Positions 1 to 11,363 of a DNA stretch of 64,000 nucleotides are shown piece after piece (positions within the stretch are counted from its first letter, which is position 1; every line of letters starts with the position of its first letter). A model generated the notes under the pieces. That model did not search any database and was not told where the DNA came from. It worked only from the letters and a program-made list of their open reading frames with translations. The stretch comes from Grifola frondosa. Its lineage: Eukaryota; Basidiomycota; Agaricomycetes; Polyporales; Grifolaceae. The stretch lies in the NCBI GenBank assembly GCA_001683735.1, contig LUGG01000001.1, positions 2,170,001 to 2,234,000 of the forward strand, given 5' to 3'. A program made the translations under genes and the position numbers.

Positions 1-2694
1 CCGCCTCCGCTGCGCGCCGCGAGCCTCAGTCAGTGAAGGAGTCAAGAAGGCACCAGTTTCTCGGACTAGTCTTGGTCTCTGCTACGAATAGACCTCCGAC
101 CATTACTTCGACGAGGCCATCAAGGACAGCAGGGGCTGCTTCTATTTCTTCTATCAAGGAAGTGCGGGATGACAGCAAAGCCGTCACGGAGTTGCAGACT
201 AAGGTCTGTTGTTTTTTCTGGTATTTTCGTGCACGGTATATTGATGTGGTATCATGCAGCTTGACGTTGCTACTACGTCTCTGACATCGAAGACTGAGAC
301 GATCACAGACCTCGAAGGCCAAGTCGACAATTTGAAGGGTTCTCTGGAGGCGGCTCTGGCAGATGTGGAGACGAAACGTTCTGCGCTCGAGGCTTTGGAA
401 CAGGAGAAATCTGTGGCCGAAAAGGATCTCGCGGATATTCGGGATAGCCTTGAGCAACTGCAGGCTGAACGCTCCGCCGACGATTCTCAACTGCGGGCTG
501 TGCACGACGAGGTGTGTATGTAATTTCTGCTGGTTATCCATGACTCATTATGGTCGATGACAGCTTGAAGCTGCGAAGGCTGCCAATAGCACTCAGAGCG
601 AGCTCGTGGCGTCTCTTCAGTCGCAGGTCGAGGCGTTGCAGGCCGAAGTTCATTCTGCCAAGGAGAATCTCGATGTTTTCCGTGCTTCTTCAGGCGAAGC
701 CGAAGCTGCCGCTGCCGCTGTCGCCGAAACTGAGCACATCGCTCTACTGAAGGCGAACGAGGATCTCGCGGCCATTCTCTTAGAGGCTGAGGCTCTGAAG
801 GCCGCTCGGGCCCAGGCTCATGCCGAATCAGAGTCCAAGATCAAAGAGCTGGAGAGTCAGACCTCTCGTCTCGAGGGACTTGCGGCTGAGCTTAAGGAAT
901 TGAAGACTGAGAACGAGGAGAAATCTTCCAAAGTTTCCGAGCTCGAGATCGATATTTTGGAACTGGTGGAAGCGCAGGAGAAGGTTGAGGACGAACACAG
1001 TAAAACGCTTGCACAATTGAGATCTCTTGAGCAGGATCTCGCTGTCGCTGCCGCCTCAATGCAGAAGGCCATTGAGGAGAGCCAGACCAAAGAACAGGAA
1101 TACATCGCGAAGTCCCAGGAGGCTTCTACGCAGCACGAGGAGCAACTCAGCAAAGCTAGCGCTGAATACGCAGAGCTGTCCGCTCGACTGACTGCACTGG
1201 AGCAGGAGTTGACTAATGCTGTGGCGAGTCACGAACAAGCGAAGGCCGACGCCCAAGCCGCTGCCGACGACCATATCCATAAGCTTGAGGAGGCGGAGAA
1301 GCTGCACTTAGACAAGCAAGGCGAGCTGTCTGAAGAGATCAAGAGGATTACTGCCGAGCTCGAGGTATGTAGCGACTTTTGTGCAGAAATGCTTTTGCTG
1401 ATTCCTATCTATAGAGTCAGGAAGCCAAGTATAACGCGAGGGTTGATGAAGTGAAGGCCGAGCACGATCAATTATTGCAGGAGGCCTTCGAGCGTGCCAA
1501 GGTAAGTTCTTTCATTGAGTTGGCGCCATCCTCTCATTCTTTCATCTTTTTAGAACGAGGCGGGATCTGTGCATAGCCATGATCTTCAAGCACTTCGTGC
1601 CGAGTCGCAGACTACCATCGAGCAACTCCGCGTAGCACATGAGTCGACGATCGCCGATCTTAAAGCCCAGCATGAAGCTGCTCTCGAGAACCAGGTCAAG
1701 GCCCTGGAGAAGCAACTTGCCAATCAGGGCCTTGAACTGAAGGCGACACAGGAGGATCTCTCCAAGGCCAAGGCGGCTTTGGCTGCTGTTTCGCAGGAGC
1801 TGGAGTCGATGAAAGCGCAGCTGGAAGATGCTCGCCAACTTGCGTCTACGGTCGACAGGACAGATAAGGACGAGATCATCGCTCAGCTTTCAAAAGATCT
1901 GTCCAATGCCCGCGATGACCAAGCTGCGTTCAGCGACATGTTCAACGCGACAAAGGAGTCTCTCGCGGAGATCACGAATAACCACTTGACGGAGCTCGAA
2001 GAGGCAGCCAAAGGCCGTGCGGAGGAGGTCACGAAACTCCGCGCTGTCCACCAGGAAGAGGTCGCGATTTTAGCTACGGAGAAATCGGAGTTGCTGATGA
2101 GGCTATCTGACCTCGAGGGCGACCTGGCGACGCTGAAGGCCACGTTGGCCTCTGTAGAACCAGTGTCTTCTCCAAAGAGCAACGGCTCCGCGCACGCCCG
2201 ATCACAGAGCGTGACGCGTGAGGAGCTGCAGCGGTTGCATGAGGCTCACAATATGAAGATCAACGACCTGCAGGCGGAGTACGAGCGGGCGATGAGGGTG
2301 ATGAGGGAGGAGCTCGACATCACGGTGTCGAAGGCGGACGAGCTCCAGCAAGAAGTCATGCGGAAAGCTATGGAGATCCAGTACCTGGAGCAAGACCAAG
2401 AAGAGAGCCAAGATCAGATCACACGGTATGTGAAGGTCTTTGGATTGAAGAGCTTCCTCGGCGCAATGGTCACGCTGGCCGTGATCTATGGACTCTTTTG
2501 AGCTGTGAGCTTCGCCACGAGCATGAGGCTACTTCGTCGTTCATTCGTTTTCCTGCCGCTCGTTTGCTATACCCTATACTGGATTATAATTTATACTCAT
2601 GATACCTTCTTTCGCCGCGTGCGGTGTATCTCACAGACTGAAGGCAGATCTCGAGCAGCTGCAGCCCAAAGTGGCCAAAGAGCAGGATGCATAA
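1..2694 (+). CDS. Large coiled-coil protein, 5' end outside the window
   Basis: The reading frame is open to the left edge, so the N-terminus is missing. Exons that join in frame are 1-203, 260-511, 564-1364, 1415-1501 and 1554-2425, with a last exon at 2637-2694 ending KVAKEQDA-stop. Almost the whole product is heptad-rich (Glu, Lys, Leu, Ala, Gln), typical of a long parallel coiled coil of the Golgi-tether, myosin-tail or SMC-like kind. I see no motor, GRIP or ATPase motif in the visible part, so no specific function is assigned. The last intron (2426-2636, 211 nt) is unusually long here. It may hide a small exon near 2507-2550 that would extend the coil. If it is not spliced, the protein ends at 2501 with a hydrophobic tail. 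The coding call is secure; the family is not. Confidence 0.75.
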
Positions 2695-3125
2695 TGGCCG
2701 GCTCATGGCGCCGCACGACACCCACGACGATTATGGCCGACCACTCGCTCGATGCTTCTGTATTCGCCTCCTGGAACCCGTCTGGATGCCTCGTTGTCAA
2801 ATACTCCTCAAAGCACTCTAACTAATGCAGGGTAATACTTCGTTGACCATACCCGCTCGTAGCTTGCCTCGATTCAATGATTGCTCCTTCCTATGTTACT
2901 CCTGATCCATGATACCCGCTGTATATGCCCCCTATGGATCTTTTGTTAGTCTACTGTTGTCGTCCGTCTAATAGATGCACCTGGGGTGGCAGCGCAATCC
3001 CCTCGTGTTGTCTCGCATCGCATCGCATAGCGTGCAGTTCGAACGCATTGTGGGACATTAAATATTAATTCGGTGAGTACGATTACGTGCAGTACATGTG
3101 TGGTATATGCGCGGTAAGTTATGTC
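2695..3125. other. Intergenic region between convergent genes
   Basis: This holds the 3' flanks of the coiled-coil gene and of the F-box gene on the opposite strand. It is AT-richer than the exons and holds no conserved reading frame, tRNA or repeat that I can recognise. Confidence 0.5.
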
Positions 3126-4289
3126 CTAGGAAGAGAAGTGAACCATGCCCTTGGAGTCGAAATGAGATAGACGTTTTCGAATTAGCCTTTTGACTTCAAT
3201 GGTATCGAGATGGACGCCGGGCCAAACGACGACCTTGAACATGAGGGCTTCAAGGTTTCGAAACATGGGAGTACAGAGGATCCTCGATATGCTCTCCCAA
3301 TCGAGCGCGTCAACGTCTCCGAGCAGCCGTATGTCCCACGAGATAGTCCTGATCGAGTGTGCATTGACATGGGTCAATAAAGACGTGACCCAGGGTAAGG
3401 AGGCGTTGAAGAGGATCGGACAGTGTAGCGACAAGGTTTCGAGGTCGTTGCATTGCTGGAGTGTAATCGAGCGGGGGAGACACACCTCTAAAGTCGTGAT
3501 TAATGTAACGCACAGTATTAAAAGTGGATACGACGTACCCTTGACTCGTGAGAGGTACCAATCCAGTTCAAGATGCCTCAGGGATGGGCCCAAAATGTCT
3601 AGAAATGGACCCACGACGTCTGCATCGTCCTCAGACGCGCAACGCACCGAGAAGGTCTCAATGGAGGTGTGGAGCTCCTCGGACACCAGCCAATCGACCA
3701 GAGTAGCCAGGTCCATGTCCCGCCCTAGCACCAGCTTCTGCAAGACTGGCGTGGGAGATAAACGTCGAGGTGTACGCCCGTGCCGCCACGTAACTCCTCC
3801 AAGGGTAAGACACTTGAGTTGCGGGAAGGCGTAGAAAAAATCAACGAAATCGGCGAACTCGAGGAACCGACAGTAACTGAGTGAGATATCTGTGATGGAC
3901 TGATGGCGAAGAATGCCAAAGCTGGTGGCAGGTAGCATGTCGATGAGACAAAGCCTGAGATCCGTCACCCAGCGCATATGCGTGAATATTTGGGACACGA
4001 GTTTCACGAACGATGACGTCGCAACAATGTCATTGACAATTTCCCTAGGCTCTACAGCCTGTGAGATGTTCAACTCCCGGACGTATAGTCCCAAGTTGGG
4101 CGTCGTTTTGAGAAGCTCGTGGAATGCTGAACATAGACGCGCGTTGTGAAGTGCGACTTTGTTGAGGAGGTGGTAACGAGAGGCTGGCAACCAAGCACGG
4201 CAAGTAAGGCTGCAAGCACGTAGCGTGCAAGAGTCGTTGTGCAGGAAGTCGATGATATAGTCACTCAATTCAGGGGGGACTACGGGCAT
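3126..4289 (-). CDS. F-box protein with LRR-like C-terminal region
   Basis: A single uninterrupted exon of about 387 codons starts at MPVVPPELSDYIIDFL; an in-frame ATG three codons upstream is possible. Residues 1-45 form a recognisable F-box (PPELSDYIIDFLHND, then CSLTCRAWLPASR), the surface that binds Skp1 in SCF ubiquitin ligases. The rest has repeated Leu-rich segments (for example LRHLELDWYLS and LETLSLHCP) like the degenerate leucine-rich repeats in many agaricomycete F-box proteins. Substrate unknown. Such genes are highly expanded and variable in this fungal class, so no orthologue is proposed. The frame is intact. Confidence 0.85.
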   Translation of the reverse strand: MPVVPPELSDYIIDFLHNDSCTLRACSLTCRAWLPASRYHLLNKVALHNARLCSAFHELLKTTPNLGLYVRELNISQAVEPREIVNDIVATSSFVKLVSQIFTHMRWVTDLRLCLIDMLPATSFGILRHQSITDISLSYCRFLEFADFVDFFYAFPQLKCLTLGGVTWRHGRTPRRLSPTPVLQKLVLGRDMDLATLVDWLVSEELHTSIETFSVRCASEDDADVVGPFLDILGPSLRHLELDWYLSRVKGTSYPLLILCVTLITTLEVCLPRSITLQQCNDLETLSLHCPILFNASLPWVTSLLTHVNAHSIRTISWDIRLLGDVDALDWESISRILCTPMFRNLEALMFKVVVWPGVHLDTIEVKRLIRKRLSHFDSKGMVHFSS

Positions 4290-4298
4290 GGCTATCAA

Positions 4299-5252
4299 AC
4301 GATAAAACTGTTAATGACGGAAGACCAGATGGGAATAAAGTCTGTCTTGCCCACCTGGTGAATCTGTGTGTAGAATAGACAAAAGCCTTAGAGGTGTAAC
4401 GGTGGTTAGGAGCGAAAATTGGAGTCAGTGTTCATCGCACGGCGACTTTTAAGTCCTCCGTCTTTAGATACAGGGTGCACGGCCATAGCGCACCATTACG
4501 ACATCAAACACGGGCATAGTGAGGCGTGTTTCAGTGTTTGGTGATCCGTTTCAGTGGAGAAGTTACCTAGTGGGCGCGAACGCCACTCAGTTATTTTACT
4601 TACCCGAAGCAGGCATGAAATTGATGTAGAAGGTAATTCGTGTGGGATTCAGACGTAAAATACAATTGGCGAGAGCGGTGTGTACTTGCAGGAAAGATAA
4701 GGCGATACCAGTGCCCGGCTTCGGAGAGACCTAAAGATATACACCCCAGCGCTGGAGATATTTGAACGATCAGCTCGGAGGTTGACTCCAAGACCAACAT
4801 ACAGTGCCTGATCATCTCTCTGAAGCGCCAACCTCTAAAGAGGGAAATGATAGGTGATGAGTTCCTGCCGCGAGGCATGACCGGAGTAGCGTTGACATCG
4901 TGGAATGTCATGGCAGGCGCGGGTCAAGGCGCACGCGCACATTAACGGTGACGGTGCTCAGCGTGACAGCTGAGTTTGCACGACAGCGATCAAGCAGAGA
5001 AATGTTGGGGCAATGAAGAGAATGAATGGGGATGTGGGACGACTGGGGGATGGGACGATGGAGGCAGTGGCTGTAAGCTGCTATAAGCAGCGCGTCGGCG
5101 GTACCCCGTGTTTGTGGCGGCCAAATACCTTCCTCTAGCCGGAGTGCCCTCCACTTATTTTCCTTGTCATCCCATTCTCTCTTTCCTTCTCCCTTTCCCT
5201 CACTCTTCCATTCCTTTCATTCTCCCACCGCTCTCCCTTCGTCGCTGCAGCC
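4299..5252. promoter_or_regulatory. Divergent promoter region between the F-box gene and the carrier gene
   Basis: About 950 bases without a convincing gene. A 103-codon minus-strand ORF (4600-4911) has no recognisable domain. A strongly pyrimidine-rich tract on the plus strand at about 5159-5245, just before the ATG at 5253, is typical of promoters and leaders of well-expressed fungal genes and probably belongs to the carrier gene. Confidence 0.5.
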
Positions 5253-6759
5253 ATGGCCGTCGGAAAAGAACCGGGTCAAAAGGGCGTCAACTGGTCCAAT
5301 ATCGCCGTCGGTGAGCACTTACGCGTCGGTGGCTATGTTTTTCCGCACGTGAATACTGAGCGCCGCTACCTACGCAGGTGGTATCATGAATATGGTACTT
5401 TCATGCTCTCATATCCTGTGTGTGAGCTCTTTGATTGACGCGTGATGGACTACGTCGTGTCGTGTAGTTCGTGAGTGTCATTTCGCCTGTCCGCACACGA
5501 GCCAGATATCTCACTCGGTGTATTTGTAGGAGGCAAGTCTGATGATCACTATATTGCGATCAACTGTCTTTACGAGCTGCGCCTGTGATATGACAGGTCA
5601 CCACATTAGGTCAACCGCTCGAAGTGCTCAAAACACAGATGGCCGCCAACCGCTCGCAGACTATGTTCCAGGCTATCCAGACGGTATGGAGTCGTGGTGG
5701 GGTGACAGGCTTCTATCAGGGTCTCATTCCGTGGGTGCGTGATTTCATTACAATTTATCAGATTACGTCTCACTGCGGTGCACCTTGCAGGCATGGATAG
5801 AGGCCTCAACAAAAGGCGCGGTGCTGCTCTTCACCGCATCAGAAATTGAGACTGCGACTGTTTCTGTTGGCGTTAATCCCGCCATTGCCGGTCTGCTGGG
5901 CGGCATGGGTGGCGGTGTTGCGCAGGCGTATGCGACTATGGGTAAGTGGTCCGTCTGCTTGTCATCCGCAGCGCATCTGATAATTTGTCTCCAATCTAAC
6001 TCTTTTCTTCCCATTCTTCCCAACCGACTTCGATTCCAATTATCTTGTTAGGATTCTGCACATGCATGAAAACCGCCGAGATCACTCGGCATAAGCAGGC
6101 GGCATCTGGGATCCAGCCCCCGTCCACTTGGGCGGTATTCATGGACATTTACAGGCGGGAAGGTATCCGGGGAATCAACAAGGGTGTCAATGCTGTGGCA
6201 GTCCGACAATGCACCAACTGGGGCTCTCGGTTAGTGCACATAACTGCATATTGAGTTGTGCATCCTGATGATGGTTTTGCAGAATGGGCTTCGCCCGACT
6301 TGCCGAGAGCAGTATCCGTAAATTCCGGGGCAAGGGTGAGAACGAGAAGCTATCCGCACCAGAGAAGATTCTCTCGTCGAGTATCGGCGGCGCGCTCGGC
6401 ACGTGGAATCAGCCTATTGAGGTCGTGCGAGTCGAGGTTCGTCGGCTACCGCGCACTTTGATAGAATCTATCGATGACTGACGCGGACTTCCCACTTCGC
6501 CAGATGCAATCGATGGCCAAGTCGGCGTCTGCGAACCGTCCGGCGAAGCTCACTATCATGAACACGCTGTCGTACATTTACAAGGAGAATGGTATCAAGG
6601 GGCTCTACCGCGGAGTCACTCCCCGTATAGGTCTCGGCATCTGGCAAACGGTTTGTATGGTTTCGTTGGCCGACTATGTCAAAGCTTGGTATGTTTCCCC
6701 GACGCTGCTGTTTTAGCTCTCCTCGCTGAAGCGTTGCTTGCAGGGTGAAGGGCGAGTAG
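5253..6759 (+). CDS. YHM2: Mitochondrial citrate/oxoglutarate carrier, YHM2 type
   Basis: This encodes an inner-membrane carrier that in yeast exchanges citrate for 2-oxoglutarate and helps export reducing power. Inferred exons are 5253-5310, 5378-5394, 5468-5470, 5530-5532, 5597-5734, 5791-5941, 6052-6229, 6283-6436, 6504-6688 and 6744-6759, about 300 residues in all, which is normal for a three-repeat carrier. Repeat 1 carries [11 protein letters not shown] and repeat 3 [11 protein letters not shown], both matching Px[DE]xx[KR]. Repeat 2 instead has the degenerate [14 protein letters not shown], a hallmark of YHM2 relatives. Two coding exons are only 3 nt (TTC and GAG). The intron after GAG starts with GC (gcaagt). 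These microexons restore a smooth NMFEVTTLGQP junction, which is why I chose them. The frame is otherwise intact. Confidence 0.88.
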
Positions 6760-7077
6760 ATTGTTCTTCAGAGATCTTGTCGTCATCGTATTATACCTGC
6801 ATAGACTTCCGCTAGAAATTACCTTCTTATTGCTATCTTACATGCTTTCTAAGACATACCGGGAAAAAATATGCTTCATGTAGGCTGTAACCTGCTGCAA
6901 CAAGCTGGAACGTCACAAGGTACGACAGTTGGACCGGTCTCGGCAGTGAAACTGGAGCCTTTATAACCGGGTGCTAAAGATCGAGATCTAGCGCACTTAA
7001 TACTCAAAACCAGCGTCATGAGAGCAGATTGGGAAGCAGCCCTCGCTGCCACACTATCAATCCACGGCTCACGCACC
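6760..7077. other. Short intergenic region upstream of the Mpv17-family gene
   Basis: This contains the 3' flank of the carrier gene and the promoter of the next gene on the same strand. An upstream in-frame ATG at 7018 could add 20 residues to that protein. No other feature seen. Confidence 0.45.
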
Positions 7078-7989
7078 ATGAGCACCGTCGCGCCCAAGAA
7101 GATCAACCCTCTCCTCGAGGCATACCTCAGGAACCTGGCCGCACACCCCCTTCGCACCAAGTCCATCACAGCAGGCAAGTCGCCGCCTCCTAGCAACGCC
7201 GCCGCCGTTCTGACCTTGCACATTTCATCGGTGCAGCGTTTCTCCAGTTCTTCCAGGAAGTCCTCGCATCACACCTCGCGGGCGCACCCGCGCCCCGCGT
7301 TGCCAAGGACGCGCCGTTCTTCATGCACGCCCTCGCACGCGCGAAGATCGACACAAAGGCATTGAAGATGGGGCTCTACGGCTTCTTCGTGTCTGCGCCC
7401 ATAAGCCATGTACTCGTATCCGCGCTGCAGAAGTACTTCTCAGGGAAGACGGGCTTGACGGCGAAGGTCGGGATGATCGTGGCCGGCCAGGTAATCGTTG
7501 CCCCAATTCAAATCGTCTGTGAGTGTTTGCGATGCGGCGTGCAACTTTGCATGCCTCCGAGGGGACGATAGGGGGCTGACCGTTTGGCGTAGCATTCCTG
7601 TCGTGCATGGCGGTAATCAACGGTGCGAAGACCCTTGATGATGTAGTCAAGACCGTCAAGGCTGGGTTCGCCCGGGTCTTGCGGGTGCGTGCTGGAACCC
7701 TTTTGTATGCGCCTCGTCCGCTGCTGATTGCCGGCGACTGTTGACAGATTACGTGGATGACCTCACCGCTGTTCATCTTGTTCGCGCAGAGATACCTGGC
7801 GCCAGAACTTTGGGTGCCGTTCTTCAACTGCATGCAGTTCCTCCAGGGGGTATGTAAAACAGCATGTCTTAACGTCTCTTGTTTGAGGCTCACGTTCTCC
7901 TTCAGACATACTTCAACACGAAGATGAAGCGGTTACGGATGGAAGCGGAGGCCAAGAAGGGGAAGGACCGCGAGCCGAAGGAGGACTGA
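7078..7989 (+). CDS. Mpv17/PMP22-family integral membrane protein
   Basis: The product resembles Mpv17/PMP22/Sym1 four-helix channel-like proteins of the mitochondrial inner membrane or peroxisome. The N-terminus MSTVAPKKINPLLEAYLRNL, then HPLRTKSITAA, matches the family's usual start (a tyrosine-anchored helix, then P-x-R-T-K). Later come MGLYGFFVSAPISH and the C-terminal block with W-x-P-F-F-N. Exons: 7078-7174, 7237-7518, 7593-7684, 7748-7849 and 7906-7989. The first intron (7175-7236) is GC-AG with donor gcaagt; no GT donor gives an uninterrupted frame. The tail is basic (KKGKDREPKED). Whether it is mitochondrial or peroxisomal cannot be told from sequence. Confidence 0.85.
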
Positions 7990-8339
7990 TTCGGATATTT
8001 TATATGAGAGCTGATGGGAGATTATATCACTCTGTTTGCGCACCATTCTGTCAACTCCACTGCGCAGTGTTTTCCATCTGGACTACCTATGACTTGTTTT
8101 CCAAATTTACTTCATTGCTGTCTCGGCCAGTAGCAAGAAGGATGGAAGGCTTCATTTGAGTCCATTCACTCAATAAATGGATCAAAGTAGGAGCTTAACG
8201 CTCAAAGTACCCGGAAGAGAATACAGAACAGAGCGGATATCAGTAGGTGAAGTCTGAGACATCGTACTTAAAACGGGCGCCTACATTCCGTGGGCGCGAG
8301 ATGGAAGAATGATGGACGTTATTTTGGTCTTTCCCATTA
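7990..8339. other. Intergenic region between the Mpv17-family gene and the MITE
   Basis: AT-rich 3' flank of the upstream gene. The TA just before the MITE lies at 8338-8339. Nothing else recognisable. Confidence 0.5.
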
Positions 8340-8425
8340 CGGTGCACGAGCTGTGTCAGGACCGATTTTGGATCGAAAATTTGAAATCCCACTCAATTCT
8401 TGATTTCCGACTGGCGTCTATCAAA
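8340..8425 (+). repeat. Left terminal inverted repeat of the MITE
   Basis: Pairs with 8996-9082. The outermost 34 bases are identical between the two ends and mismatches accumulate inward, which suggests selection on the transposase-recognition end or fairly recent insertion. Confidence 0.9.
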
Positions 8426-8995
8426 TTAACCTCCTGAAACTTCCTTACGTAATCCCCGCGGCAATATCCCGCACCTTTTCTTCACCGTTTCTGACAGTGA
8501 GCTCCGAATTGGATATTTTGAAATCCTAGTGTCCGTAGTTTATTTAGCACATAAAAATTCTATTTTGATGCATGATAGGACTAAAATGATTTATAGTACC
8601 TAGCATAACAAAAAATGACATTAGAATAACATAAGCTTCTTGTTACTTAACGCCGAAAGGGCGCTTAAGAGACGGAAACTAAGTTCTCACGCTCAGCCAC
8701 ATCACAGAAATAATCTTATCTCCATCGGCTCCGGACGGCACTCCGGACGGCATCGGACGGAGCCATATCCCTGAATTGCAGAGATACCGGTATCTGGCCG
8801 GCGCCGAATGGAGAGGGCAGACTCAAACGGAGCCACGCCCACAGTGCTGTAAATAAAGAAAAATAGAGTCCTCGCGGAAGATATTTTTCTTTGACACTGA
8901 AGGATGTAAATAGGTACAAAATGGTGAATAAAAAGTGCGGGGGGAGGGATTACATAATGTAATTTCGGCATGTAATTTCTGTTATGATATCAGAT

Positions 8996-9082
8996 TTTGA
9001 TAGACGCCGGTCGGAAATTAAGAGTTGAGTGTGGATTTTAAATTCTCAATCCAAAATCGGTCCTGACACAGCTCGTGCACCG
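8996..9082 (-). repeat. Right terminal inverted repeat of the MITE
   Basis: Inverted partner of 8340-8425, followed directly by the TA at 9083-9084. It lies about 330 bp upstream of the adenylosuccinate synthetase start codon, so it may form part of that promoter. Confidence 0.9.
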
Positions 9083-9084
9083 TA

Positions 9085-11088
<2,004 letters not shown>

Positions 11089-11363
11089 ACGTATTCTTTC
11101 TCGCTATTTAGACCGTTTGCTTATGCGCGGGCAGCAACGAACTTCTATCGCCGCTTGGCCTGTGTGATCATCGGAAGCATCAAATGTCGGTCTATGCATT
11201 ATGTATATGCTATGTATCATGCGGGTCCTACATTAGTAACAGTGATACAAGAACGGTCGCCCGCCTGGGCCCTGGACATAGCATAGATGTCTTGACCGCC
11301 AATTGGCCTGCATATCCTGAGCATTGGCCGACTCGGGGCTGAACGGCTCCCCCACTTCCGTCT

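Larger units (their letters stand above)
8340..9082. mobile_element. Non-autonomous DNA transposon (MITE) with 86-87 bp terminal inverted repeats
   Basis: The left terminus 8340-8425 and right terminus 8996-9082 are inverted copies, about 90% identical with one single-base gap. Both outer ends begin CGGTGCACGAGCTGTGTCAG when read inward. A TA dinucleotide flanks the element on both sides (8338-8339 and 9083-9084), as in Tc1/mariner/pogo-type insertions. The interior of about 570 bp is AT-rich and encodes no transposase. It holds a short internal repeat of TCCGGACGGC at about 8726-8760. Mobilisation would need a transposase supplied elsewhere in the genome. Confidence 0.9.

Noticed and set aside
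4600..4911. 103-codon minus-strand ORF as a gene
   Set aside because: There is no domain or splice partner, and it lies in a divergent promoter.
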